A DNA stretch of 64,000 nucleotides from GH45 sp046704385 (lineage in GTDB: Bacteria; Bacteroidota; Bacteroidia; Bacteroidales; SZUA-534): the NCBI GenBank assembly GCA_046704385.1, contig JBJKSB010000009.1:62001-126000 (forward strand), read 5' to 3'. The notes below the pieces were generated by a model. It was not told where the DNA came from. It saw only the letters and a list, made by a program, of their open reading frames with translations, and did no database searches. Shown piece by piece: positions 40,480-50,080 of this stretch. The position numbers and the translations under genes are program-made. The number at the start of each line of letters is the position of its first letter. The stretch's first letter is position 1.

Positions 40480-41598
40480 TAATAGAGAATTGTAAATTTT
40501 CATCAATTTGGGAGCATTAATTTTACTCTCGAATTTTAAAACATGTTCAGCACCCATATTAACAAGCGACCGGGCATATTCTGTGTCACCTAATATTTTT
40601 AAAATGCCTTCAGCAATACTTTCATCATTATACGGATTGCAGAGATAAGCCCCTTTACCAGCGGCTTCGGGAAGTGACGAAATGTTTGAAGTTATTACCG
40701 GAGTCCGACTCCATAAAGATTCAATAACAGGTATTCCAAAGCCTTCATAAAATGAAGGATAAATAAACAAACTGGCTTTTTGATAAATTGCCGGGAGATC
40801 AATAAATGATATCTCAGAAGTAAATATCACTTTTTTACCGAGATTTTTTTCCGCTATAAAATCCTTTACCTTTCTTAAATAATCGTTGCCATTTCCTACT
40901 ACAACCAACGGTAATTCCACTTTTCCCGTTAATTTATCAAGTGCCTTTAAAATGCCTAACAGATTTTTACGTTCTATTACAGAACCTACATATAACAGAT
41001 AGTTATCAGGCAGTTTATATTTCGACACTACGGTTTCTATTTCATTATCACTTAATAACCTTTTAAAATTGGACTGACACGTTTGGTAAACCACTTCAAT
41101 TTTAGCGGGATTGATGCTATAAATTTTTTCAATATCCAGTTTGGTACTTTGACTTACAGCAACTATTTTCTCTGCATTTTCGCAGGCATATCTGAATTTA
41201 TAATCATAAATTCGTCGGTCAACTGCTGAAAAATCATGTGGATAAGTTTTATAGATAAGGTCATGGATGGTCACTACTGATTTTGCCCCGGATTTAGATA
41301 TCCCTAACGGTAATTCGTGAGATAATCCATGGTAAATGTCCAGTTTTAATTGTTTTATCTGTTTGGTACATCCTGAAGTTCGCCAGATATTTTTAAAACC
41401 ACCTTTTGGTGTAATTAGGTTGTATGATGCATTGAAAAAAGGTTCGGTATCAGGTTGGTACTTAACTTTTGGTGTAAAAAGAAAATACTGATTATCGGGA
41501 AAGTAATCATTCAATCCCTGCACCACAGTGCGACTATAATTACCAAGTCCGGTAAAATTATTGAATAAACGTTTCGCATCAAATCCGATTCTCAACAT
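40459..41598 (-). CDS. GT4-family glycosyltransferase
   Basis: The 379-residue GT-B protein starts IGFDAKRLFNNFTGLGNYSR, the usual start of GT4 enzymes with a glycine-rich acceptor loop, has VVTIHDLIYKTYPHDFS (about 109-125) and VAVSQSTKLDIEKI, and the donor-site signature PSFYEGFGIPVIESLWSRTP, where EGFGIPVIE carries the E-x7-E pair. It is outside the main glycan cluster and opposite in strand. Its stop overlaps the end of the secreted paralog gene. It is followed upstream on - by DUF4159 with a nine-base gap, so it is part of the rsmE-DUF4159-GT run. Confidence 0.9.
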   Translation of the reverse strand: MLRIGFDAKRLFNNFTGLGNYSRTVVQGLNDYFPDNQYFLFTPKVKYQPDTEPFFNASYNLITPKGGFKNIWRTSGCTKQIKQLKLDIYHGLSHELPLGISKSGAKSVVTIHDLIYKTYPHDFSAVDRRIYDYKFRYACENAEKIVAVSQSTKLDIEKIYSINPAKIEVVYQTCQSNFKRLLSDNEIETVVSKYKLPDNYLLYVGSVIERKNLLGILKALDKLTGKVELPLVVVGNGNDYLRKVKDFIAEKNLGKKVIFTSEISFIDLPAIYQKASLFIYPSFYEGFGIPVIESLWSRTPVITSNISSLPEAAGKGAYLCNPYNDESIAEGILKILGDTEYARSLVNMGAEHVLKFESKINAPKLMKIYNSLLSKTGFN

Positions 41599-41607
41599 AA
41601 TTGGCAG

Positions 41608-42264
41608 CTAATTTTTACTAAAAACATAAGCTATAATATTGGCACCCATTTTTAATGCTTCTAAATGTTTTTCAGCAGAATCGTTATGTACTTCATGGTC
41701 TTCCCAGCCATCGCCCAGGTCACATTCATAGGTATAAAAACAAACCAACCGGTTTTTATAAATCAGTCCAAATCCTTGGGGCGGCTTGCCATCGTGGACA
41801 TGAATTTTGGGTAGTCCTTTATCAAAATTATATTTTTGATGATAAATGGGATGGTCAAAAGGCAGTTCAATAAAATCGAGTTCAGGAAATACTTTTTTCA
41901 TCTCGCGCCTTATATATTTATCAATGCCATAATTATCGTCAATATGTAGAAAGCCGCCTGATTCAAGGTATAACCGCAGATTTTTAGCCTCGTAGTCACT
42001 AAATAATACATTGCCATGGCCTGTTAAATGAACAAAGGGGACACTGAAAATTTCATTACTGCCGGGTTCAACGGTCATAGGTTCAGCCGCAATATTTGTA
42101 TTCAGGTTCTCGTTACAGAACTTTATCAGATTTGGTAACGAAGTTGGGTTAGCATACCAATCGCCTCCGCCACCGTATTTCATTAAACCTATTTTTAATG
42201 ATTGCGATTCAACAAAGGTTGAAGAGAATAAAACTAATATTAACAAAAACAGGCTTTTATTCAT
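41608..42264 (-). CDS. DUF4159 domain protein (secreted)
   Basis: The 218-residue protein has a signal peptide (LFLLILVLFSSTFVESQ) and then the single DUF4159 domain: LKIGLMKYGGGGDWYANPTS, HLTGHGNVLFSDYEAKNLRL, GGFLHIDDNYGID, and FDHPIYHQKYNF near residue 136. This GATase1-like fold is often a C-terminal part of BatA-type proteins, but here stands alone. It overlaps rsmE by eight bases and precedes a GT4 gene. Its molecular role is unknown. Confidence 0.85.
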   Translation of the reverse strand: MNKSLFLLILVLFSSTFVESQSLKIGLMKYGGGGDWYANPTSLPNLIKFCNENLNTNIAAEPMTVEPGSNEIFSVPFVHLTGHGNVLFSDYEAKNLRLYLESGGFLHIDDNYGIDKYIRREMKKVFPELDFIELPFDHPIYHQKYNFDKGLPKIHVHDGKPPQGFGLIYKNRLVCFYTYECDLGDGWEDHEVHNDSAEKHLEALKMGANIIAYVFSKN

Positions 42265-42961
42265 CTTTTAATATATTCACCGTGTGGCAAGCTACAACAC
42301 CAGCAGTTTCTGTTCTTAAACGCGATTTTCCCAAATGTATTTCCTGGAAACCTTTTGTTTTTGCAAGTTCAATTTCATCCGGGGTAAAATCACCCTCAGG
42401 GCCAATTAAAATAGTAAACTTTTGATTTCCTGCAATTTTCGATTTAAGCGAAGGTTTTGGATTATCCTCACAATGGGCAATTAACCCTCCCTCAAACGTT
42501 TTTGACAAGACAAAGTCACTAAATCGTGTCAACTTGTTCAGTTTGGGTTTGTATGCTTTCACCGATTGCTTCATGGCCGATAAAATTATTTTTTCGAGCC
42601 TGTCATTTTTTATCGATTTTCGTTCGCTTCGCTGACAAAGCAAGGGTGTAATTTCATCAATGCCAATTTCAGTAGCCTTCTCCAGGAACCATTCAAAACG
42701 TTCAATATTTTTAGTAGGTGCAATGGCAATATGTATTTGATAACTTCTGCGATTATATTGTTCAATTTTTTCGATTACACGGATAATGCATTTTTTAGGA
42801 TCGGGTTCATCAATAATGCCATAATATAAGCCACCCACGCCATCTATCATGCAAATTTCATCGCCGGCTCCCATGCGTAAAACCTTTATGGCATGTTTTG
42901 ACTCTTCTTCAGTAAGTTGATAGGTAATTCTCCTAATTTCTGGTGTAAAAAAAACCTGCAT
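42257..42961 (-). CDS. rsmE: 16S rRNA (uracil(1498)-N3)-methyltransferase
   Basis: The 234-residue SPOUT methyltransferase modifies U1498 in 16S rRNA in the cytoplasm. It has the N-terminal PUA-like part (HAIKVLRMGAGDEICMIDG), then AIAPTKNIERFEWFLEKATE, and the SAM-binding knot ILIGPEGDFTPDEIELAK (about residues 181-198), ending LGKSRLRTETAGVVA. Length and motifs match RsmE. It is the first gene of the rsmE-DUF4159-GT4 - strand unit. Confidence 0.95.
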   Translation of the reverse strand: MQVFFTPEIRRITYQLTEEESKHAIKVLRMGAGDEICMIDGVGGLYYGIIDEPDPKKCIIRVIEKIEQYNRRSYQIHIAIAPTKNIERFEWFLEKATEIGIDEITPLLCQRSERKSIKNDRLEKIILSAMKQSVKAYKPKLNKLTRFSDFVLSKTFEGGLIAHCEDNPKPSLKSKIAGNQKFTILIGPEGDFTPDEIELAKTKGFQEIHLGKSRLRTETAGVVACHTVNILKDE

Positions 42962-43137
42962 AGCGTATTATTTGGATTCCGTAAATATAGCAAGAATACT
43001 TTTTGATTTGATTTCATCACGATTTTATTCATTGAAAAACGAGATTATATGCTACATTTTTCAATTTTACTTTTCATTTTTGTACCAATAAAAGGTTCAT
43101 TAAACAGAACTATATGAACCACCAGAGCTTGAATATT

Positions 43138-43629
43138 ATGAAAAAAATAGGTTTGCTTTCGGATACCCATGGATACTTTGATGAAAATATGCGTCACTTT
43201 CTTGAACCCGTTGATGAAATATGGCATGCCGGAGATATTGGTACTTTACAATTGTTAGACGAACTGAAGGAGATAAAGCCGCTGCGAGCAGTTTACGGTA
43301 ATATTGACGGACATGATATCAGGAATGAATGTGAAGATATCCTGATATTTTCAATTGAGAAGGTCAAAGTGGTGATGCTTCATGTGGGTGGTAATCCCGG
43401 AAGGTATGAATTTGGAGTTAAAAATATTTTGCTGGCTGAAAAGCCTCAACTATTTATAAGCGGGCATTCCCATATCCTAAAAGTTATTTTCGATAAAAAT
43501 TATAATTTACTTTATATTAATCCCGGAGCTGCAGGCATTCAGGGTTTTCATAAATTCCGAACCATGGTCAGGTTTATAATTGATAATGATAAGATTAAGG
43601 ATTTGGAGATATGGGAACACAATCGGTAG
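43138..43629 (+). CDS. YfcE/MJ0936-type metallophosphoesterase
   Basis: The 163-residue protein from this ATG (an in-frame ATG eight codons upstream precedes no conserved sequence) carries the calcineurin-like metal ligands: SDTHGYFDENM (Asp, His), WHAGDIG (Asp), YGNIDGHD (Asn, His) and SGHSHI (His-x-His). The family hydrolyses phosphodiesters such as model cyclic nucleotides with Mn2+. It is a single gene on +, with the repeat copy C just after its stop. Confidence 0.9.
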   Translation: MKKIGLLSDTHGYFDENMRHFLEPVDEIWHAGDIGTLQLLDELKEIKPLRAVYGNIDGHDIRNECEDILIFSIEKVKVVMLHVGGNPGRYEFGVKNILLAEKPQLFISGHSHILKVIFDKNYNLLYINPGAAGIQGFHKFRTMVRFIIDNDKIKDLEIWEHNR

Positions 43630-43662
43630 TTTGTATTCCAATGATTTAAGAAATTGGTCAAA

Positions 43663-43728
43663 TTGGAAAGATGGAAAATTGGATACTATAGAATTCATCG
43701 TAAACTATCCATTTTTCCAAAATTCCAA
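43663..43728. repeat. Dispersed hairpin repeat, copy C
   Basis: The arms 43663-43685 and 43706-43728 are inverted repeats with four mismatches over 23 positions and a 20-base loop. The left arm TGGAAAGATGGAAAATTGGA differs from copy A by one base over 20. The element lies between the convergent phosphoesterase gene and the 1528-residue protein gene. Confidence 0.65.
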
Positions 43729-43756
43729 AAATTATTCATTTTATTCTTGTCAAGGT

Positions 43757-46700
43757 TTAATCGAAGTCATCGTATTTTTTATAGTCGGTGTTGTTATTAT
43801 TATCTTCATCATCCACTTTTTCCCCACCTAATTTTTTCAGGAAATCGGTACGTTTTTTATTATTTGACAAAAAGAAGACATAGGAAGCTTCACCACGCTC
43901 AACTTTAAGTTTCCTGTCGCTGCCTTTAATGTTGGCTATTATGTCGTTAAAGGCTGCTTCGCTGCTATAAGCCTGCATTAATCCTCTGTTGTAATTAAAG
44001 TAATACCAATGGTTTTCGCTTATTTCAAGATAAAGGTCGAAACTGTCGCCACTTCTCCGTCTTGTAATAAGAATATCCCCTTTAATTTTCCTGTTAATCT
44101 GTGTCCCTAAAACATTTGCAATACCAAGTTCACCTGTTGATTGCCAAGCATCCAACGTTTTATTCCATACCAAATCGAGGTCAGAGAAAACAAAGGTGGT
44201 GGCTAATTTATCGGGTACCTTTTTAACTGTACCAAAAATACTTTGTTCATTTAACAGATCATCAGCTTCTTTTGCGGGCAATAATTCTTTGATGCCCTGA
44301 TTATATGTTCTGCTTCTTAAATCAATGGGCTTCAGAGCTGTCATGGTTGCCAGCGTATCAGCAATAAATTTGATACAGGCTTCTGGAAAATAAAAATCAA
44401 CGGTCATTAATAATTCAAGTTTCAACTTATCCTCGTCAAGTTTATAAAGGGCATTTCCTTTGGTTTCCAGTTTAACCTGACCCAAATTGGCTGTTAAATC
44501 AAGTGTTCCTTCACCGGATAGGAAGCATAAATTTTTCTGTAATTTCAGGATGTTGCCTGTGGTATCTTTATTAGCAATCCGATATTTTTCGCCAATAATA
44601 TAGTTTTTCTCATTTTTTTTGTAGGTAAGATATCCACCAGCAGTAATCACGGCAAGGTTACTGTACCGTTCCCGTGGCGAAACGAAAGCCGGAAATACGT
44701 GAATACTGTCTGTTGCCAGCATAGCACCTGAAACAAGGAAGCCATCATTTATATCTTTAGGTTGTTCGTCAAGCGGAATAAAAATATTTTTGGGATCAAT
44801 CTCTGACTCGAATTTAAGCCAGCTTTTGGCTATGGCATTACATTCCTGATTTATCATAGTATAACCGTCAAAATATAGAAATGGGTTACGAGCCTCGAGC
44901 GAAACCTTGCCTCTATATGCAAATGCCGGTGATAGTGAAAAATCGTCAATACCTTTTACAGAACCTTGGGCAAAAGTCTGACCGGTTGAATCTACAGCTA
45001 TTAAGTCGAACGAAATGGGTAGAATTCTGCCGACTTCATCTTCGTAATCATATTTGCCATCACCCTGGTATTTTGAACGGCTGCTTATACTAATGTTTGC
45101 TCCGTGAAATCTATGATATCTTGTTGCAGTATCGGCTAAAACCCGGGCATTTTTTAAAGTACGCATATTGGCCATTGTCTCAACTACCACTTCGCCTTTA
45201 TCAGGATATACTTCTGCATCAGCCACATCGATATATTTTACCTGGTGAGCAAAAATGGTATTTGTTTTTAAATCAAAATCAGCTTCAGCCGATATCCAGT
45301 TTAACGAATCCTGTCCTGAGTGAGTGGATACAAATAATGATCCTTTTGATTCTAACCCTGCCTCGTCGCGGGAAACAATCTGGGTCTTTCCATGTTCAAA
45401 AACCTGTACTGTATTCGGAGTGCTAAGGTGCATGGTTTGTTTATCCATTTGCCAGCTAAATTGTTCAATATAAGCTGCATATAGGTTTTCCTGCAAATCG
45501 GCTTTAGATGTTCCTGTGTTTGAATGGAATGTCGATTTCATTTCAATAAAATCGACTTTGGCTTTTACACTATCGGTAACAAAAGCCAGCTTATCGGCAT
45601 TTACTGAATTAAGTTTAAAATTAGCTGAGTCGGAATTAAACCTATCGGCTTCAAATTTAAAATTATCAGCAGTGAGTTCACTTTTATAATAGTCAACCTG
45701 TCCGCTACCGGTAAGCTCTTTTGGACTATACATCAGTTTTCCGCTATGTCGGGCTTTGTCAGCATACATCACATAAGGTTTATCAAGCGAATTTGAGTAT
45801 AACTCATCCTGGTAGGGCATCCAGTGCATATAAACCTTTTCAGCAGTTACATCCGGATATTGAACTTGCCCTTCTTTTTTACCAATAGTAAAAGATGAGG
45901 TGTACGCATTGGCTGAATCAGGAAAGAATATAAAATCGTCAGATGCAGCTTTTGAAGTTAAATAAGTTAATTCCCCACTGCCACGCAAGCCTTGATTGCT
46001 AAGATGGAAGTCGGAGAAGTACTGTCCTTTGCCCTGGAATACAGGCAATCCCTCGTCGGGTGTTTTATGATGGAATCCCAATGAGTTGTCGGGCTGCAAA
46101 ACCAGTTTTTCACGCATGACAGGAAATATATCCGACGAGTGAAATTCACCCTCATAGCCTAAACCCTCCGGAGAAAAGTCGTTCAGACTATCAATGGTAT
46201 ACGGATCTACATTAAAATAAAATTTATCGCGGGTATATTTTCCATCTTGTATATTTTTAGCATCATAATAAACAAAGGAATTCTTCTTGCTTTCAAAAAT
46301 CGGATATTTAGGATTTTTTTTAATCCCTGATTTATTGCCGGGATCGTCGATAGCCACATCGCCGGTTACATCTTCAATCACATTTTCAACATTTGCCAAC
46401 AATCTGCGGCCCCAGTTGTCAACTCCTGCTTTAACTTTAATTGATAGTGAATCAACCTGGTTCAGGGCTACTTTAAAACTATCATATTTAAACTGGAAAT
46501 TATCACCATAAAATGTAAAAAAACCTACTTCGACGCGGCCGTTAAAATCAAAGTCGCGGTTTTTCTTTAAAAGTATCTCCTGGTTTTTTGGATAAAAAAC
46601 CACATTTTGACTATCACTTACGTTGATCATAGGTACCCCTTTAATTTCAAGGTCCATATTCTTAAGGTTAAGTATCGCATTGTCAAGTGGAGCCATGGTT

Positions 46701-48343
46701 CGCGATTCGAAATTTATCAGGTCGTAATCCCTTTGTCCGACAATGTCGTCAAGATATTTATACAGTTTAGGTTTAATGGTACATATACCCGTTTCTGAAT
46801 CAAAATCAACTAATCCACGATAGGTAAAATCAATTAGCATCCGTTTTATGGGTACCAGGCTATATCGCATATAACCAGCCAAATCCTCAACATGAAACAC
46901 CTGGGTATGATATTTATTGGCAAATCTGCGAATGCTAATAAACGGGTGAATTTCTTCCTGTCCCTGCACCTCGTAATAACGGGCGGCATTAAAAAAGTCC
47001 TGAGATTCAAAATTTGCAATATTTATACTACTTCCCCTTAGCATGGTAAGGTCAATAGAACTCTTGTCCATATTCCAACGAAGCAATTCAAAATCCATTT
47101 CTATTTTATGATAGGTGTCGTAATAGGGGCTTCTTGACATATTCTCAGGGTCTTTATCGCGGATCAGATCAATTTCACGGTTTTTGTCGTAGTACCTGAA
47201 CAACAGCCCGGGATGGTAGATAGAGTCCTTGTCAATGTACATACTGATTTTACAGTTTCGTGATACAATTTCAGTGGCCCTAAAAGCATAGAATTGCGAT
47301 GAGGTTTTCATAAACAGCTGTTTTTCCATGATGGTATCCTTTCCCCTGATGACTTCTGTATTGCGGAATATGGACAACGTAGCGACCTGGTTGTCGCTAC
47401 CAGTGCCTATGAATTTACCTCCCTGCATCGAAAAACCACCAAAGTAGTCTATGTCATTGAATATTCCTTTGATACTGAAATTTTTCAAATTTGATTCAAA
47501 ACGGGGATAACTCAGGCTTTCCGGGCTTTTTACTTCAACAATCTTATCTGTTAAGGTACCTTTCAGTGAATAATCAAAATAGTTTTTATTATAAAAATCA
47601 ATATTTTCAATGGTGTATGATGCTTTGTTCATCTTAAAACTATAGGGTCCTACTTCTGCCCAGGCAATATGTTTAGGCAGTCCGGCTTTTTCCCAGTAAA
47701 CCCTGGCTGAATCTCCATACCACATAGCTGACATGGGATAATATGTACCTGATGTTTCCTCAATCATAATACTATCATTCCGGAGTTTTCCGGTTAAGTT
47801 AAGGTGAGAAAATTCAATTTTAATACTATCGTTATCAACAATTATTTTATAATCAGGATTATCGGTATACCATTTAAGGGAGTTTGAATAGTAAATAGCT
47901 TTTTCAGTTACCAGGTAATAGACGGCGTTCAGGTATTTTTCGATATCAGAAAGTTTAGATTTTTTATTGGTGGATAAAAATCGTAATCCGTCTTCCCATT
48001 CGAAATAATTCACGGAATCCATGCCCACTTGCCGGTATGTTAAAACAGATTGAATATAATCATAGAAATGAGGAAAATTCCGGGCACCACGCGCTAAAAG
48101 CAAATTTGAAATTTCATAAATTGATTTTTGCCTGTTGGCAGAAAAGCCACCTTCAAGCCATGGTTCTTTAAACTGATCAATAAGTTCTTTTGTTTTTTTA
48201 GTATTGCTTTGATCCCTGGCAAAAAAATCTTCTAACTCTTGTAAGTAAGCTTCCGGTTCCTCCGTAAATTTTATGAATTTTTGAGGATAAACATATGAAC
48301 TGAATAGTAGGGCAATTAAAAAAGGAATAACATTTTTGTACAT
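43757..48343 (-). CDS. Giant secreted beta-rich protein of unknown function
   Basis: The 1528-residue protein has a signal peptide (about residues 1-20, VIPFLIALLFSSYVYPQ), a charged helical N-terminus (about 25-160) and then a very long, beta-strand-rich body with few cysteines, ending in a low-complexity acidic tail (DDEDNNNNTDYKKYDDFD). Repeated patterns near residues 780-820 and 872-912 share G-S-G-(E/Q)-x-x-Y, then a F/D-rich strand and DSANA/DSANF, a period of about 92 residues. The blade-like repetition recalls LptA/OstA-type beta-groove proteins but no homology is proven. It has no membrane anchor other than the signal. It follows prmA by five bases. Confidence 0.75.
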   Translation of the reverse strand: MYKNVIPFLIALLFSSYVYPQKFIKFTEEPEAYLQELEDFFARDQSNTKKTKELIDQFKEPWLEGGFSANRQKSIYEISNLLLARGARNFPHFYDYIQSVLTYRQVGMDSVNYFEWEDGLRFLSTNKKSKLSDIEKYLNAVYYLVTEKAIYYSNSLKWYTDNPDYKIIVDNDSIKIEFSHLNLTGKLRNDSIMIEETSGTYYPMSAMWYGDSARVYWEKAGLPKHIAWAEVGPYSFKMNKASYTIENIDFYNKNYFDYSLKGTLTDKIVEVKSPESLSYPRFESNLKNFSIKGIFNDIDYFGGFSMQGGKFIGTGSDNQVATLSIFRNTEVIRGKDTIMEKQLFMKTSSQFYAFRATEIVSRNCKISMYIDKDSIYHPGLLFRYYDKNREIDLIRDKDPENMSRSPYYDTYHKIEMDFELLRWNMDKSSIDLTMLRGSSINIANFESQDFFNAARYYEVQGQEEIHPFISIRRFANKYHTQVFHVEDLAGYMRYSLVPIKRMLIDFTYRGLVDFDSETGICTIKPKLYKYLDDIVGQRDYDLINFESRTMAPLDNAILNLKNMDLEIKGVPMINVSDSQNVVFYPKNQEILLKKNRDFDFNGRVEVGFFTFYGDNFQFKYDSFKVALNQVDSLSIKVKAGVDNWGRRLLANVENVIEDVTGDVAIDDPGNKSGIKKNPKYPIFESKKNSFVYYDAKNIQDGKYTRDKFYFNVDPYTIDSLNDFSPEGLGYEGEFHSSDIFPVMREKLVLQPDNSLGFHHKTPDEGLPVFQGKGQYFSDFHLSNQGLRGSGELTYLTSKAASDDFIFFPDSANAYTSSFTIGKKEGQVQYPDVTAEKVYMHWMPYQDELYSNSLDKPYVMYADKARHSGKLMYSPKELTGSGQVDYYKSELTADNFKFEADRFNSDSANFKLNSVNADKLAFVTDSVKAKVDFIEMKSTFHSNTGTSKADLQENLYAAYIEQFSWQMDKQTMHLSTPNTVQVFEHGKTQIVSRDEAGLESKGSLFVSTHSGQDSLNWISAEADFDLKTNTIFAHQVKYIDVADAEVYPDKGEVVVETMANMRTLKNARVLADTATRYHRFHGANISISSRSKYQGDGKYDYEDEVGRILPISFDLIAVDSTGQTFAQGSVKGIDDFSLSPAFAYRGKVSLEARNPFLYFDGYTMINQECNAIAKSWLKFESEIDPKNIFIPLDEQPKDINDGFLVSGAMLATDSIHVFPAFVSPRERYSNLAVITAGGYLTYKKNEKNYIIGEKYRIANKDTTGNILKLQKNLCFLSGEGTLDLTANLGQVKLETKGNALYKLDEDKLKLELLMTVDFYFPEACIKFIADTLATMTALKPIDLRSRTYNQGIKELLPAKEADDLLNEQSIFGTVKKVPDKLATTFVFSDLDLVWNKTLDAWQSTGELGIANVLGTQINRKIKGDILITRRRSGDSFDLYLEISENHWYYFNYNRGLMQAYSSEAAFNDIIANIKGSDRKLKVERGEASYVFFLSNNKKRTDFLKKLGGEKVDDEDNNNNTDYKKYDDFD

Positions 48344-48348
48344 AATAA

Positions 48349-49194
48349 TTAAATTGTTTCCATAATTAAATTAACAGCAATCCAGTTTTCCTGTTCAATG
48401 TGTTTATAATATTTCAATCCATAATCTTTTGCTTTATCCAGTATGGCAGGCAGGTCCTGCGAATAAAAGCCACTTAACAAAAGTTGACCATTAGGGGACA
48501 AACAATTGGCATAATACGACATATCGTTCAACAAGATATTGCGGTTTATATTTGCCAGGATAATATCAAAATGCTGGCCTGGTAATACTGATGCATCCCC
48601 TTGAACTACTTGTATGTGTGGTACTTTGTTTCTTTCTGCATTTTCAAGTGTATTTTCATACGACCATTTGTCGATATCGATAGCCATAATCTTGTCGGCT
48701 TTTCTTAATGCTGCCAGTATGGCCAGTATTCCTGTTCCACAGCCCATATCCAAGACTGATTTGCCATGCAAATCCATATCAATGAGCAAATTGATCATCA
48801 AGGTTGTGGTAGCATGATGTCCTGTTCCGAACGACATTTTAGGTTCAATAATCAAATCGTATTCAAAATTTCCTTCAGATGAATGAAATGGGGCGCGAAT
48901 TCTGCATTTATCCGAAATTATGATAGGCGAAAAACTTTTTTCCCAGTCAGCATTCCAGTTTTGCTCTTTTATGGTTGAGATGTTGTATTTAAATTCAGAA
49001 AGAGCTGGTTTGAATGGCTGTAAGGCCTCGTTCATCGTTTGTTCGTCAAACAATGGTGCTTGAATATAGGCATTTAAACCAACTTTTGTGTCACTAAAAC
49101 TTTCAAATTCAATTTCACCCAATAAGGCTGCAATTATTTCCCTGTTATCGCTGTTTACTGGTTTAATGACAAAACTCACTTCAATGTATTCCAT
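48349..49194 (-). CDS. prmA: Ribosomal protein L11 methyltransferase
   Basis: The 281-residue enzyme (start at the Met of MEYIEVSFVI; 23 further codons upstream are open but not conserved) methylates L11 using SAM. It has the N-terminal binding region, then EPKMSFGTGHHATTTLMINL and the SAM-binding DMGCGTGILAILAALR (about residues 148-163), followed by an NINRNILL motif, the family NPPY-like position. It is downstream of tpiA, separated by a terminator. Length fits the family (about 280-300). Confidence 0.93.
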   Translation of the reverse strand: MEYIEVSFVIKPVNSDNREIIAALLGEIEFESFSDTKVGLNAYIQAPLFDEQTMNEALQPFKPALSEFKYNISTIKEQNWNADWEKSFSPIIISDKCRIRAPFHSSEGNFEYDLIIEPKMSFGTGHHATTTLMINLLIDMDLHGKSVLDMGCGTGILAILAALRKADKIMAIDIDKWSYENTLENAERNKVPHIQVVQGDASVLPGQHFDIILANINRNILLNDMSYYANCLSPNGQLLLSGFYSQDLPAILDKAKDYGLKYYKHIEQENWIAVNLIMETI

Positions 49195-49227
49195 TCCCGG
49201 TAGATTAATTATTGAATAATAAAAATA

Positions 49228-49260
49228 AAAAAAAGGTATCTGAAATATGCAGATACCTTT
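49228..49260 (-). terminator. Terminator after tpiA
   Basis: On the - strand AAAGGTATCTG and CAGATACCTTT form an 11-bp perfect stem with a seven-base loop, followed by a U run (the A run at 49228-49231 and beyond on +). It lies 20 bases beyond the tpiA stop and before prmA. Confidence 0.85.
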
Positions 49261-49280
49261 CAATAATTGTGAATTATTTT

Positions 49281-50036
49281 TTAATAGGCGTTTATTATTT
49301 GTATAAAATCGTCCGCTTTTAGTGAAGCACCGCCAATTAAACCGCCATCAACATCAGGGTTGGCAAATAACTCTTTTGCATTTTTGGGATTACAGCTTCC
49401 ACCATATAAAATACTGGTGTTATTAGCAGCATCACCAAATTTGGCTGCTAAAATATCACGAATGTATTTATGAACTTCCTGTGCCTGTTCAGGAGAGGCA
49501 GTTTTACCAGTACCGATAGCCCAAACCGGTTCGTAGGCGATTACTATCTTTTCAAAATCAGCAATATCAAGGTCAAATAATACCGTTTCAATTTGTTCTT
49601 TAATTACATCAAAATGTTTTCCGGCTTCTCTTTCTTCAAGTACTTCTCCAACACAATAAATAGGAGTAAGGTTGAATTCAAGTGCTTTTTTAACCTTGGT
49701 GTTTAGTAAGGTATCAGTTTCTCCATAGTATGTTCTTCTTTCAGAGTGTCCTAAAATTACATGATCGGCACCCGATGACCATAACATTTCGGCCGATATT
49801 TCACCCGTGTAGGCTCCGGCGGTTTCTGTGGCACAGTTTTGACCTGCCACTGAAATTCTGTCGTTATCTACTACTTTATTGATTTCTGAAATGTGAGTAA
49901 ATGGAGGAGCAATTACCACATCAACATTTTTGTCGCCTTTTTCAATAACTAATTTGTTAATTTCGATTGCTAAATCAATACCCTCCTGAAAAGTTTTGTT
50001 CATTTTCCAGTTGCCTGCCACAATTTTCTTTCTCAT
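49281..50036 (-). CDS. tpiA: Triose-phosphate isomerase
   Basis: The 251-residue glycolytic enzyme interconverts dihydroxyacetone phosphate and glyceraldehyde-3-phosphate. It has the substrate-binding GNWKMN (Lys11), electrophile VILGHSERR (His97), catalytic base AYEPVWAIGTGKTA (Glu169, loop 6) and YGGSCNPKN/GGLIGGASLK phosphate sites. Length is exactly typical. It sits in a - strand block after a DoxX-family gene and is ended by a hairpin. Confidence 0.97.
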   Translation of the reverse strand: MRKKIVAGNWKMNKTFQEGIDLAIEINKLVIEKGDKNVDVVIAPPFTHISEINKVVDNDRISVAGQNCATETAGAYTGEISAEMLWSSGADHVILGHSERRTYYGETDTLLNTKVKKALEFNLTPIYCVGEVLEEREAGKHFDVIKEQIETVLFDLDIADFEKIVIAYEPVWAIGTGKTASPEQAQEVHKYIRDILAAKFGDAANNTSILYGGSCNPKNAKELFANPDVDGGLIGGASLKADDFIQIINAY

Positions 50037-50080
50037 AACTTTATTTTGTTTTTTATGCGTATTGTTACAATATATTTAAT

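Noticed and set aside
23315..43728. Three hairpin repeats as a CRISPR or phage array
   Set aside because: Copies are 5-15 kb apart, are palindromic and have no regular spacers or cas genes.
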